From NCBI GenBank assembly GCA_015233155.1, contig JADFYG010000013.1, positions 1 through 64,000 of the forward strand: DNA of 64,000 bases. Reading direction: 5' to 3'. A program made the translations under genes and the position numbers. Positions 17,245-26,894 of the stretch are shown piece by piece. Every line of letters begins with the position of its first letter. Position 1 is the stretch's first letter. The stretch comes from Candidatus Rifleibacteriota bacterium (lineage in GTDB: Bacteria > Muiribacteriota > Ozemobacteria > Ozemobacterales > Ozemobacteraceae). The notes below the pieces were generated by a model. It was not told the DNA's origin and ran no database searches. It saw only the letters and a list, made by a program, of their open reading frames with translations.

Positions 17245-19548
17245 ATGTTTCGTCTTCCGACGCTGCCGCCCCGCAGTCTCCAGAATGCGTTGATATTCTA
17301 TATTACTTGCATTCTGGTCTTTACAAACGGTTTTTTCGCGATTATCACGCTTTCCCGTGAGAATCTCGAATTTGCGCGAGATGGTATTACACGTGCGGAA
17401 TTTATGGCGCGACTGCTTGAAGATGGAGCCCGTGAGCACAATTATTCCGGAGCAGGACCTTTCACGAGTGATCGTCTCGATCGAATCTGGAGTCTCCGTG
17501 GTCTCGGGATGCAGGATCTCAAGGCGAGTTTATATGATAACAACTGGTGGGTTCGCTGGGGAGATCCTGCACGTCTGCCTGCGGAGGGTTTTCCGAAAAC
17601 TTTGCGACCCGGAGAGATTACTATTCGCTCCGGAGTATTCGGCCAGAGTTCGCGGGAGATCTTTCTTGGAATCGGTTCCGGAACGGAGTGGAACGCTACT
17701 CTCGCCGTCGGCGCACCTGAATATGCTTCAGAAAAGGTTTTAAATTCATTTCAACAGGTCCTTCTTACTACTCTGATAAACATTTTTTTAGGAATTACGC
17801 TTGCAATTTTCATTGCGCAAATCATTCTCCGTCCGCTTGCATCTATACTTGAAGGTCTGCGGGCCATAAGAAGCGGCGATTTTACGCAACGCATCGAAGT
17901 TATAGGGGGCGGAGAACTGCGTGAGCTTGGGGAGATGTTCAATCTCATGGCCGCTTCGCTCCAGGATAAGATTCGAGAGGGGCGTGAGCGCAACAGGATT
18001 CTCGACGAAAAAGTCCAGGAACTATGGGAAATATATGAACTTACCAAGGCGATGGGTTTTTCCCTTCATTTGGCGCCTATTCTCGAACTTTTTCTGGATC
18101 GTGCTCAGACTCTTTCTTTTTCTTCCTACGGACAGATTATTCTGTTTCAGCCCGATCACGGCACTTATGAAATTCAGACGGAAACCCCGTCGTTTCCGCG
18201 CATTTCCCGTGATGTTTACGAAAACAATATTCAGAGTTGCATTGACAATGAGGCCGCCCACGAGGTCAAAACCGATCTTCACACACTTCTGTTTATTCCG
18301 CTCCTGGCCGGGCGAGTAGCCCAGGGCGTTTTGTTTCTTGGGAAAACGGGCTCACAAAGTTTTTCCGGCGGCATCCGGCATTTTCTTGAAACAATCGCCC
18401 CTCTCGGCGGGTCACTAATCAAGAATGCGCGGTTATATCAGCATGTCGTGGAAATGAAGGATTATGTCCGTCACGTTTTTGACAGTGTGGATTCAGGCGT
18501 GGCCACGCTCGATGCGGAGAATCGTCTTGTGACGGTTAACAGGGCTTTTGCTCATCTTTTGGGTCTTTCGGAGCCTGGAGATGTGCCGCCGACACTTGAG
18601 GAAGCTCTGGTAGGTCAATCCTTTGAGGTATTCAGATCAGGTGTTCTCGACTTTTTGCGGGATGCTTCAGAATCTCTCGGAAATATGGATTCTCCACACC
18701 CCAGACGCGAATTTGTACTTCCGGCAACACTTCCTGCCACGGAATTTCGCACGTTACAGGTCCGGTTGACCCCTCTCATGGCGGGAGATCATGCGCTTGG
18801 CCGGGTCCTGGTCGTCGATGATTTAACCTCGGTCCGACAGATGGAGCGTCGATTACTCGAAACCGAAAAATGGGTTTCCTTGGGCAGACTGGCTGCTTCC
18901 GTCGCTCATGAGATAAGAAATCCACTGGTGGCGATTTCCAGTCTGGTCGAAATCATCGGAGAGGATGTCACAGGTGAGAACCTGAAACATATTCAGGTGG
19001 TACTCGGCGAAGTAAAGCGTTTGAATGGGGTTGTGGAGCAACTTCTTCATCTTGCCAGACCGGAACGAACAGAGCCGCAACAGGTTTCCCTGCTGAATCT
19101 CCTGGATGAACTTTTGATACTCGTAAGACACGAAGGCGTCAGACGCAAGATCACGATCAGAAAGGATTGGCCCGAGTTCGGCGTGTGTGCTAAGATAGAT
19201 CCGGAAAAAATAAAACAGGCTCTTCTCAACATCATGCTGAATGGGATGCAGGCAATGCCCAATGGTGGAGAGTTGTCTGTTGCTGTTCGTCCCGGTTGCG
19301 GCGGGATCAACAATGGTGAAATGCGCGGAGTGGAGATACTTGTTACCGATGAAGGCGAAGGTATTCACCCTGATAATCTGAGGCGGCTGTTTGACCCGTT
19401 TTTCACAACCCGTGTCCATGGCACGGGATTGGGACTTGCAATAACCAAAAAAATCATCGATCTTCATAATGGCGAAATCTTTGTTGAATCAAAAATAGGC
19501 AAGGGAACGACTGTGCGCATACGTCTTCCGGAAGCGGAGGTGAAATGA
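17245..19548 (+). CDS. Membrane sensor histidine kinase (HAMP-GAF-PAS-HisKA-HATPase), NtrB type
   Basis: 767 residues. Two transmembrane spans (about 15-35 and 172-195) enclose a periplasmic sensor of about 135 residues. A HAMP domain (RPLASILEGLRAIRSGDF), a coiled linker, a GAF-like domain (about 270-390), a PAS domain (YVRHVFDSVDSGVATLDAEN) and the kinase core follow. His555 lies in SVAHEIRNPLVA. The ATPase domain shows NIMLNGMQAMPNGG, VTDEGEGI, FDPFFTT and GTGLGLAITKKI. Its last bases overlap the start of an NtrC-family regulator gene, its obvious cognate partner. The signal sensed is unknown. Confidence 0.95.
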   Translation: MFRLPTLPPRSLQNALIFYITCILVFTNGFFAIITLSRENLEFARDGITRAEFMARLLEDGAREHNYSGAGPFTSDRLDRIWSLRGLGMQDLKASLYDNNWWVRWGDPARLPAEGFPKTLRPGEITIRSGVFGQSSREIFLGIGSGTEWNATLAVGAPEYASEKVLNSFQQVLLTTLINIFLGITLAIFIAQIILRPLASILEGLRAIRSGDFTQRIEVIGGGELRELGEMFNLMAASLQDKIREGRERNRILDEKVQELWEIYELTKAMGFSLHLAPILELFLDRAQTLSFSSYGQIILFQPDHGTYEIQTETPSFPRISRDVYENNIQSCIDNEAAHEVKTDLHTLLFIPLLAGRVAQGVLFLGKTGSQSFSGGIRHFLETIAPLGGSLIKNARLYQHVVEMKDYVRHVFDSVDSGVATLDAENRLVTVNRAFAHLLGLSEPGDVPPTLEEALVGQSFEVFRSGVLDFLRDASESLGNMDSPHPRREFVLPATLPATEFRTLQVRLTPLMAGDHALGRVLVVDDLTSVRQMERRLLETEKWVSLGRLAASVAHEIRNPLVAISSLVEIIGEDVTGENLKHIQVVLGEVKRLNGVVEQLLHLARPERTEPQQVSLLNLLDELLILVRHEGVRRKITIRKDWPEFGVCAKIDPEKIKQALLNIMLNGMQAMPNGGELSVAVRPGCGGINNGEMRGVEILVTDEGEGIHPDNLRRLFDPFFTTRVHGTGLGLAITKKIIDLHNGEIFVESKIGKGTTVRIRLPEAEVK

Positions 19549-21167
19549 CTCCTGTTCTCTCTTCGACTTCTCCTTTTATTCTCCTCGTGGATGACGAAAC
19601 ATCGGTTTTATATACCCTTGAAGCAGTGCTGCGCAAGGAAGGATACCGTACGGAAAGGGCTGTTTCCGCAAGTGAGGCCCTTGCCAGAATTGAAGAAACA
19701 GTATTCGATCTGATCATTTCAGATGTCAATATGCCAGGGGAATCCGGACTGGACCTTCTTGATGCGGTAAAAAGGCGCGATCCGGAGAGTTTGATGGTAT
19801 TGATCACCGCCTACGGTTCAGAAGCCCTGGCTGTCGATGCCATGAAGCGCGGCGCCTATGATTACCTTCCAAAGCCATTCGCCAACGATGATTTGAAACT
19901 GACCGTTCGGCGCGCTCTTGAAAAGCGTTTGTTGCAGCGTGAAAATCGCCTCTTGCGTGAACGCCTTGTAGAGCGGGAAGGGCTTGGCGGGATCATTGGC
20001 GGAAGCGAGGGCATGCAGCAGGTTTATGAGCTTATCGAAAAAGTAGCTCCGAACGATGTAACGGTGTTGATCACGGGAGAATCCGGCACGGGCAAGGAAC
20101 TTGTTGCAAATGCTATTCACGGCCTTAGCCCGCGGCGTTCTGATGCATTCATACGCGTAAATTGTGCCGCGCTTCCGGAAAATCTCATTGAAAGTGAGTT
20201 ATTCGGCTTCGAGCGCGGAGCATTCAGTGGAGCTGTTGCTCGCAGGCTTGGCAAATTTGAGCAGGCTGATCACGGAACAATTTTTCTGGATGAAATCGGA
20301 GATATGACGCCTGCTACTCAGACCAAGATCCTGCGCATCCTTCAGGAACGCGAGTTCGAGAGGATTGGCGGGCAGTCAGTCATAAAGGTGGACACGCGAG
20401 TTATTGCAGCGACTAATCGTGATTTGAGCAAGGCGATTCGCGACGGAAATTTTCGGGAAGATCTTTTTTACCGTCTGAACGTGGTAAATATTCAGTTGCC
20501 GCCACTGCGTGATCGTCGCTCTGATATTATGTCGCTCGTATGGCATTTTGCCGCTCGGTTTTGCGAAAAATTCCATAAACCGCCACGTGTTTTTTCCGAC
20601 GCCTTCATTGCAATGTTGATGCAGTATAGCTGGCCAGGGAACGTTCGTGAATTACAGAATCTCATCGAACGTGTCATCATTTTGGAAGACGAAAACATGT
20701 TTCAGAGCAGCGCACTCGCAGTACATTCGTCACGTGCCGCGCTTGACAGCTCGACTGATGAGACGAGCTCAGCCGGCGGTACACCTATTATTCCCCGGGC
20801 AGGTCCTCCTGCCGTCGCAACTGGCGACAGCCAGGCGACTCAACCAGTAAAACCCGATTCAGCCGGAATGTCTCATCAGAACAATGTAAATTTCGTGAGC
20901 GATGCGGTTTTGGATCTTCCTTATCGTGAGGCAAAAGAGATGGTGTTGAACGGGTTCGAACGCAAATTTTTCTCTGCTCTTCTTTCAAAAGCAGATGGAA
21001 ACATCTCGAAAGCTGCACGTGCAGCTGGTATGCATCGCAAGAACCTTTACATGAAATTAAAAGAGCATGAAATTCTTCGGCGTGATCAGACCGAAGATGA
21101 CGGAAGTGTCGATGATACAAACTTTGAAGCCGGAACAACCGGTGAAGGCAGTAAAAGTAATATATAA
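19545..21167 (+). CDS. Sigma-54-dependent response regulator, NtrC family
   Basis: 540 residues. The receiver domain has acidic residues in LLVDDE and the phosphoacceptor Asp60 in LIISDVNMPG. The AAA+ domain has Walker A GESGTGKE, Walker B FLDEIGDM and a sigma-54 contact loop that reads GAFSGA instead of the usual GAFTGA. The Fis-type helix-turn-helix is at the C-terminus (NISKAARAAGMHRKNLYMKL). A Ser/Pro-rich linker of about 65 residues between AAA+ and HTH is unusually long. It overlaps its kinase gene by 4 bases. I found no convincing -24/-12 sigma-54 promoter in the window, so its targets are unknown. Confidence 0.95.
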   Translation: MTPVLSSTSPFILLVDDETSVLYTLEAVLRKEGYRTERAVSASEALARIEETVFDLIISDVNMPGESGLDLLDAVKRRDPESLMVLITAYGSEALAVDAMKRGAYDYLPKPFANDDLKLTVRRALEKRLLQRENRLLRERLVEREGLGGIIGGSEGMQQVYELIEKVAPNDVTVLITGESGTGKELVANAIHGLSPRRSDAFIRVNCAALPENLIESELFGFERGAFSGAVARRLGKFEQADHGTIFLDEIGDMTPATQTKILRILQEREFERIGGQSVIKVDTRVIAATNRDLSKAIRDGNFREDLFYRLNVVNIQLPPLRDRRSDIMSLVWHFAARFCEKFHKPPRVFSDAFIAMLMQYSWPGNVRELQNLIERVIILEDENMFQSSALAVHSSRAALDSSTDETSSAGGTPIIPRAGPPAVATGDSQATQPVKPDSAGMSHQNNVNFVSDAVLDLPYREAKEMVLNGFERKFFSALLSKADGNISKAARAAGMHRKNLYMKLKEHEILRRDQTEDDGSVDDTNFEAGTTGEGSKSNI

Positions 21168-21221
21168 AGAGGTTCTTGCCAAATTATTTGGCAGCAAGTG
21201 CGAGGCTTGCCACCTTCATTT

Positions 21222-21250
21222 GTAGTGGCGGGTTTAAAACCCGCCACTAC
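21222..21250. repeat. 29-bp perfect palindrome (second copy)
   Basis: GTAGTGGCGGGTTT / A / AAACCCGCCACTAC is a 14-1-14 perfect inverted repeat. It matches the element at 8517-8545 except for one compensated base pair and the centre base. Confidence 0.85.
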
Positions 21251-21274
21251 GCAGGGCCATTTAATTCTCACAAG

Positions 21275-21350
21275 GTAGGGCGCGACCGCCGGGCGCGCCG
21301 AGTTCTACTATCTGCAAATTATCACGGCTGGCCCGGCGGTCCAGCCCTAC
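21275..21350. repeat. Two inverted copies of a GTAGGGC...ACCGCCGGG hairpin repeat
   Basis: Copy one (21275-21299) reads GTAGGGCGCG-ACCGCCGGG-CGCGCC. Copy two (21326-21350) reads, on the opposite strand, GTAGGGCTGG-ACCGCCGGG-CCAGCC. Each forms its own 6-bp hairpin, and together they form a longer inverted repeat. Single copies also occur at 46444 and 47063. The gap 21168-21462 holds these elements, the 29-bp palindrome and a small TTGCCAAA/TTTGGCAGCAA hairpin just after the regulator gene; no gene is seen. Confidence 0.8.
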
Positions 21351-21462
21351 CAGTTGTTGAGTTCGGGCAATTCAAGCCATTTCCCGGGGGAGAATTAAAG
21401 GGCACTGGTGAAATATCGTGAATATTGCATGAAGCTCTAAAGACAAACTTTCCGCAAATTAT

Positions 21463-23055
21463 CTACAAATTTGTAGTTTGCGGAGCGACGCTGGTGGATA
21501 TCACCTTGGTTGCGGATAACAGTGTGATAGTGGCGGTTGCCGCTCCGGAGTCATTCCAGGTCAGGGAAATGCTTCGGCTCCCTCCGGTTACGCTTCCCGA
21601 TCCGGAGCCGTCGGCTGAGTAGGTCAGATTGGTAGTGATCGTGGCAGTGGTAACCTTGATGTTCATAGTGTTGTTGCCGTAGATTGTGCTCGTGAATGTC
21701 ATTGTGCGACTTATCGGGCTTGTTACATTGATGGTGCCGGTACATTGTGTGTAGGTCGCGGTAGTCCCCAGTGCTGCAGGATTAGAAGCTGTTTTTGAGA
21801 ATGTAATTGTACTTCCGTCATTGAATACAAGTGACCCGCTCGCAGCTCCGTTGGCTGCACGGCTGACGTCGAAATTATAAGCCGGTTGCATGGGGGTTCC
21901 CTGGACGACCACGTTTGCAACCTGGGTTCCGGAGGCCGAAATAGCGCCGCTGCTCTGGTATGTTCCTGTACCGATGGTGTATACGACCAGGTTGTTGTTG
22001 GTCCAGCCGCTGCCTGAAAATCCTCGTGTTTGAGATGTTGCATTTTTTGCGACTGGTGCGGCAATCTGCCAGTAAGAGGTGAGCAGCGTTGAGGTGCTAT
22101 CTACAACGGTGCTTTTCCATTCTCCCCAACTGGAGGTTGGATCCAGGAGGGAGACGTAGACATACCAATTGATTGTGGTGGTGTTCGGGGAAGTGCCCAA
22201 TACGGTGGTGGTGGCGATAGTGGGACTGCCGGAGGGCATCGGCGGCGGTTGGGTCGGAAGCGTCGGCAAGGTGATGGAGTTGCGAATAGACGATAACGAC
22301 ACAGTGGTGAGTGAGGAAAAGTCAGAAACGTTGGCCAGCGCTATATTGCTGATCAAATTAGCGATCTGGTTCGTGGTGGCGGTATCGTTTACTGCATTCT
22401 GCGCAGCTGTCGAACTGTTTCCAAGGAAAGTCTGAAAAGCAGCGACAGCGTCGCTGAGCAGCGAAGACAACGAAAAATTCAACTTGGAAATGGCCGCATT
22501 GATTGCCGTTGCCAGCTTTGCTGGAGCGGCTGCCATGTTGGCGCTGTTTTCCGCAAGTTTTTCCATGACGTAGGCGGCTACCGTAGTGGTGGCATTGCTG
22601 TCGACAGGAGACAGGGTCATCACATTGTTGCCGGTGATCAGATCAAGGCATCCGGAAAAACTGGATGCGTTGTTCCAGGTTGCACCCGACATCGAAAACT
22701 TGCCGACTACGGGCCAGGCTGGCAGATTTGTAAATGTAGCCATGGCTGTGTTGCTTACTACATCCACCGTCTTTGTCAGCGTGGAGGTCGCTACACTGGA
22801 AATATTAAATAAAATCAGTTTGAAAGTCGCAGAAGGAGTGGCGACCTGGGCCTTGATATCAGAGGCAGTTGCCGGATGCCAGCCCGGGGGAACGGCGAGC
22901 CGGAAGGACAAATTGACCTGCCCGCCGGGACCGGAATCCTGATTTCCAGAAGTGGCTACTGGGTTGTTGCCGTCACTGCCACAACCTGCGAACCACATTG
23001 TTGCCATGACAAGACACAAACACACCATCGATTTTGTGAAGTTCGGAAAATGCAT
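21463..23055 (-). CDS. Secreted lipoprotein, Ser/Thr-rich, unknown function
   Basis: 530 residues with a clear lipoprotein signal (lipobox FAGC at about 22-25) and a strong ribosome-binding site (AAGGAGGA) before the ATG. After a flexible segment the sequence is dominated by Ser, Thr, Ala and Asn. Its C-terminal half has regular beta-strand repeats (SGSLVFNDGSTITFSK, RTMTFTSTIYGNN, SGSGSVTGGSRSISLTW) resembling beta-rich surface proteins. No catalytic motif or known domain is recognised. It follows the PAS kinase gene by 49 bases in the same direction but has room for its own promoter. Confidence 0.75.
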   Translation of the reverse strand: MHFPNFTKSMVCLCLVMATMWFAGCGSDGNNPVATSGNQDSGPGGQVNLSFRLAVPPGWHPATASDIKAQVATPSATFKLILFNISSVATSTLTKTVDVVSNTAMATFTNLPAWPVVGKFSMSGATWNNASSFSGCLDLITGNNVMTLSPVDSNATTTVAAYVMEKLAENSANMAAAPAKLATAINAAISKLNFSLSSLLSDAVAAFQTFLGNSSTAAQNAVNDTATTNQIANLISNIALANVSDFSSLTTVSLSSIRNSITLPTLPTQPPPMPSGSPTIATTTVLGTSPNTTTINWYVYVSLLDPTSSWGEWKSTVVDSTSTLLTSYWQIAAPVAKNATSQTRGFSGSGWTNNNLVVYTIGTGTYQSSGAISASGTQVANVVVQGTPMQPAYNFDVSRAANGAASGSLVFNDGSTITFSKTASNPAALGTTATYTQCTGTINVTSPISRTMTFTSTIYGNNTMNIKVTTATITTNLTYSADGSGSGSVTGGSRSISLTWNDSGAATATITLLSATKVISTSVAPQTTNL

Positions 23056-23104
23056 GTCGATTATCCTCCTTAATTTCGCATTTGCATACGTTTAAGTAAA
23101 CCAA

Positions 23105-24382
23105 TCAGATTATAACTCGAAACGGTTCGTGAGTCATCGCTTCAAATTTGCCCGATGCGGTTCTGACAGCCCTCTTAAGAGAAAATGACACTTTTGTTCC
23201 TGAGTCGGGGCGACTATCTATATTGAGCCGCGTTCCGTGTCCCGAAAGAATTTTTTCCGCGATGGCAAGGCCAAGACCGAGCCCCCCGGTTTTGCGGGTA
23301 TTAGAACCGTCAATCTGGTAGAAGGCTTCCGTCACATGCCCCAGTTTTTCTTGCGGAATGCCGATGCCGGAGTCAGATATTGCGACATGTATCCGCCCTT
23401 GTTCCTCCCATGCTCGAATCGTTATCTCGCCGCCCTGGGGGGTGAATTTTATCGCATTATCAATCAGGTTCAGAATAACTCGATGGAGCAGGGGAGCGTC
23501 GAAATATGCGAAGGCAAGATCTGTCGGAGCTTCCAGTGTGATTCGCAAGCCCTTCGACGATGCCATCGGATAGACTGTTCCAATGATTTCTTCGAGCAAT
23601 CCGGAAATTCGCTGGGCTGTAAATTCGAACCGCATTTTGCCGGCTTCCATACGGGCAAAATCCAGAAGTTGGGAAAGAATCGCATTTAGACGCGAAGCAT
23701 TACGAAGCGATATGGCAAGAGCATTTTGCTGTTTTTGAGTAGTTGGTCCCAATTTGTCGGAAGCTATGAGATCCAGATATCCTGTGATGGAAACCAGGGG
23801 GGTCTTAAGTTCATGTCCGCAGATTGCGAGAAACTCTGACTTGAGTTTGTCCAGTTCGGTCATTTTTCTGACACTGGATTCGGCTTCGGAAAGCGCCTTT
23901 TGGAGCCGATCACGCAGTTCTTCCGCTTCACTGATGTCATCAAGTGCCAGCAGAATCATATCATTGCCGGTATGCACTATCGAAAATCTGGTCAGATTAA
24001 CGATTACCGGCGAAAGACGGGCTGGGTTTACCCGTTGTATCTGTGTACGAAAGGTGAGTGGCTGGGAAAACGGTTGTTTGTGAAGACTGGAAAATATCCT
24101 GATCAGCGGATGATCTTCACTGAACGGGGAAATCTCCGCGATGCGGTGTCCGAGAACCTGAATAGCTGGCTGGCCGGTTAAATTTGCGATGGCATGATTC
24201 CAGAAGATGATACGCCCGTCGAGCTGGAGCAGAGCAACGGAATAATTTGATCGATACAAGGTTTCACGCAGCAGTAATGCTTCTTCACGATAGCTGCGTC
24301 CTCGAAAAATATGTATTATGGCAAGAGTGACGATTATGGCGACCAGCAAGAATGCCCAGAATTCAACGCTCTCTGAACTCAT
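23105..24382 (-). CDS. Membrane PAS sensor histidine kinase
   Basis: 425 residues: one N-terminal transmembrane span (FWAFLLVAIIVTLAIIHIF), a PAS domain (about 40-150, SNYSVALLQLDGRIIFWNHA), a HisKA domain with His190 in AICGHELKTPLVSITGY, and a HATPase domain (NLIDNAIKFTPQGG, ISDSGIGIP, GGLGLGLAIAEKI). No response regulator gene adjoins it. It starts 10 bases after the WzyC-TPR gene ends, so the two are probably cotranscribed and this kinase may govern envelope polysaccharide functions (inference). Confidence 0.93.
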   Translation of the reverse strand: MSSESVEFWAFLLVAIIVTLAIIHIFRGRSYREEALLLRETLYRSNYSVALLQLDGRIIFWNHAIANLTGQPAIQVLGHRIAEISPFSEDHPLIRIFSSLHKQPFSQPLTFRTQIQRVNPARLSPVIVNLTRFSIVHTGNDMILLALDDISEAEELRDRLQKALSEAESSVRKMTELDKLKSEFLAICGHELKTPLVSITGYLDLIASDKLGPTTQKQQNALAISLRNASRLNAILSQLLDFARMEAGKMRFEFTAQRISGLLEEIIGTVYPMASSKGLRITLEAPTDLAFAYFDAPLLHRVILNLIDNAIKFTPQGGEITIRAWEEQGRIHVAISDSGIGIPQEKLGHVTEAFYQIDGSNTRKTGGLGLGLAIAEKILSGHGTRLNIDSRPDSGTKVSFSLKRAVRTASGKFEAMTHEPFRVII

Positions 24383-24392
24383 ATATTGATTC

Positions 24393-26801
24393 TCACGGTT
24401 TCATGGCATCGCCGGAACGGAAACGGCCCGTCTCGGTGAGAAAACGCTTCAGGTCACGAGAACGGCGTTCCCGGGTTTCCCGCCATTCGGGCGGACATTC
24501 CTCAAAGGCCATGGTCAGCAGTTCCTGGGCGCGATCCAGGAGGCCCTTCTTCCAGAAAAGTGTACCAAGACTGTGTGCAACGCTAAGAATATCTGCGAGT
24601 ACAGGCGGTGTGCGTGATCTGTATATCTGCCAGGCGTTTTCGAGAAGTTTTTGCGCCTTGTCAAGATCTCCTCCTGTTTCCAGGAGGGTGAATCCGAGAG
24701 CGTTTGCGAATCTCGGATCATCCGGAGAACGGGTGCATGCCGCTTCGAACAATTGCAAGGCAGCTGTGGCATTGCCGCCTTTGTAATTTCTCAAGCCCGA
24801 CAAATACGCAGACTCGGCGGATTCTGCGAGCGGAGAACCGACTGCGCGAAGCAGGGCTTCCGCCTCATCCAGATGGTCATTGTCTATCGCCAGAGAAGCG
24901 AGCTGTAATCGTATCCGGTCGGCAGCCTGTCGCTCTTCATCGCGCCAATATGGAATAAAAATCAACCCCTCGCGTAAGAACCCCTCTGCTTCGCTAAGAC
25001 GTCCCTCTGAAATCAGGATACGTCCTAAAAGCTCGTAAGACATGGGGGACTGATTCCATAAATAGTGCAGAAGAGCCCAGTGATGAGCTTCCATGAGCTG
25101 TTGTCTCTCGAGAAGCAGCCGCGACAGATGATATCGGACACCGAAAACATTGGGAGCAACCCGATCGAGTCTGGCCAGGAGATCCTGGGCGCGAGTCAGT
25201 CGTCCGAGTCCTTCCTGGGCTGCCGCCATTCCCCACAATCCTTTCAGCGACTGCGGATCGATTTCCAGAACCTCCGAAAAACTTTGCGCGGCTTCGCGCC
25301 ATGATTTTTTGTCGACCTCGGCATAACCTTTCCAAAGCAGTGTTTCGATATTATGAGCTTCCCGTTGGAGTGTCCAGGAAAGAAAACATAAAAACGGAGT
25401 CAACAGGAGCAACAGCAGATAGCGCGGAGTGAACCTCTTTTGCCATCGCACATCCGGAAGACAAATCCCCTGGTGCATGGCGGCAAGCAACAACAGCAGA
25501 TTTGACAATGGCAGGATCGAAAGTGTGTTGTTGAACATTCCATGCATTATCAGCGCGAGAGCAGGAACTGCAATGGTTCGTCCGGAATCCATGGTTTCAG
25601 AGCAGTTTCTGGCGCGAAACCTCGCATGTATGCCGAATGCGGTCACCAGAAGAGCGCAGGCCCCCAAAAGCCCGAAGAAGCCTGTTTCAGAGGCAAGGGA
25701 AAGTGCCGTCGAATGCGGGTCATCATTATAGGGAGAAAGTCCAAGCATGGTTCCCAGTGGCGGTCGGAAGGAAGACAGCAGATAACGCATGCCTCCGGGG
25801 CCTATTCCAACCACTGGGTGCTGAAGAAACAAGGAAAAACCCATTTGCCATTCCAGGAGACGGGAAATATACGAGAAATACCCATATGGCGGCCCGGAAA
25901 TGGTTTTCCAGGGATAGCTGGAAACCGCCACTGAAAGACATCCATAAAATATCGTGATTAGAATCGCAAGGAGAAAAGCTGCAGGAAAAGGAGATCTGCG
26001 AAAGAATTTCCCCGGGCGGATTTCCCAGAAATCGGTCTTCAGGAGGCCACAGCAGAGAAACAGCACAAGCCAGGCGCCTTTGCACCAGGTCAGGGACATT
26101 CCGACCAGTTGCAGGATGATCGCTGCGGAAAGCAGAAGTTTCCGCGCAGGTATTCCATGAAAATCCCATGAACGCGCTTTTTCGCACGGCATCAAATCGG
26201 AACCCGGTGCGTCAGTAATGCAGGCATCCGACAGATTTATCGGTGATGATTCGCCTTCTTTATTCAGCAGATAACCCAGGGAGGCAAGAACCGTTGCCAT
26301 GAGATAGGCGGCAAGAAAATTGGGATTGGTGAATGTTCCGACTGCGGTATAGGGGGAATCGCACCAGATGAATAAATCGTAACCCAGCCTCTGGGCGATT
26401 GCATATATGGACATGAGAGTTCCGGAGGCGATGACAAGCCTGAGCAGAATTATTGTGTCGCGACGTTGCCAGATGATCCTCATGAATAGCAAAAGGAACA
26501 GCTGTGCTCCAAAAAGCAATCCTTGTCTGAGACTTATTGGAAATGCCGCAGCCAGTGTGGCAACCGCAATGGCACCCCAAAAAAAAATCAATGCCGGCGC
26601 CATTGGAATTTGACCTTCACGCGGTCGAACTATTGGAAGCAGTACTGATAAGGTAATTGCCGCCAAACCGGCGAGGCCGAATGTTATCCAGGCCTGATTG
26701 AGAAACGGGTCGCTTGTTTCGACCGCGACCACCCATGGTGACAACACGAGAGTGGTGGCTGAAAAGAGCCCGAGTATTCTGAAAAGTAAAGGAAGAGTCA
26801 T
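24393..26801 (-). CDS. O-antigen ligase-family (WzyC) membrane protein with C-terminal TPR domain
   Basis: 802 residues. About twelve hydrophobic spans occupy residues 1-455. The large loop contains the ligase-family pattern PVVGIGPGGMRYLL and PHSTALSLASETGFFGLLG. The last 330 residues are TPR repeats (e.g. GLWGMAAAQEGLGRLTRAQD, FANALGFTLLETGGDLDKAQ). The family includes O-antigen ligases, polysaccharide polymerases and O-linked protein oligosaccharyltransferases (PglL/PilO type), which transfer glycans from undecaprenyl carriers on the periplasmic side. The exact acceptor cannot be told from sequence. Confidence 0.85.
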   Translation of the reverse strand: MTLPLLFRILGLFSATTLVLSPWVVAVETSDPFLNQAWITFGLAGLAAITLSVLLPIVRPREGQIPMAPALIFFWGAIAVATLAAAFPISLRQGLLFGAQLFLLLFMRIIWQRRDTIILLRLVIASGTLMSIYAIAQRLGYDLFIWCDSPYTAVGTFTNPNFLAAYLMATVLASLGYLLNKEGESSPINLSDACITDAPGSDLMPCEKARSWDFHGIPARKLLLSAAIILQLVGMSLTWCKGAWLVLFLCCGLLKTDFWEIRPGKFFRRSPFPAAFLLAILITIFYGCLSVAVSSYPWKTISGPPYGYFSYISRLLEWQMGFSLFLQHPVVGIGPGGMRYLLSSFRPPLGTMLGLSPYNDDPHSTALSLASETGFFGLLGACALLVTAFGIHARFRARNCSETMDSGRTIAVPALALIMHGMFNNTLSILPLSNLLLLLAAMHQGICLPDVRWQKRFTPRYLLLLLLTPFLCFLSWTLQREAHNIETLLWKGYAEVDKKSWREAAQSFSEVLEIDPQSLKGLWGMAAAQEGLGRLTRAQDLLARLDRVAPNVFGVRYHLSRLLLERQQLMEAHHWALLHYLWNQSPMSYELLGRILISEGRLSEAEGFLREGLIFIPYWRDEERQAADRIRLQLASLAIDNDHLDEAEALLRAVGSPLAESAESAYLSGLRNYKGGNATAALQLFEAACTRSPDDPRFANALGFTLLETGGDLDKAQKLLENAWQIYRSRTPPVLADILSVAHSLGTLFWKKGLLDRAQELLTMAFEECPPEWRETRERRSRDLKRFLTETGRFRSGDAMKP

Positions 26802-26894
26802 TGTAAAATCATACTTCCCAACTGCGTTGGTCCTGGACGGGCCCGGGGCATTTCGTGTATCGGCACATCCTGTGCGGAACCCCCGTCGACAGCT

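Noticed and set aside
16157-21167. A sigma-54 (-24/-12) promoter controlled by the NtrC-type regulator
   Set aside because: I scanned for TGGCAC...TTGC patterns and found only chance partial matches with wrong spacing, within coding sequence.
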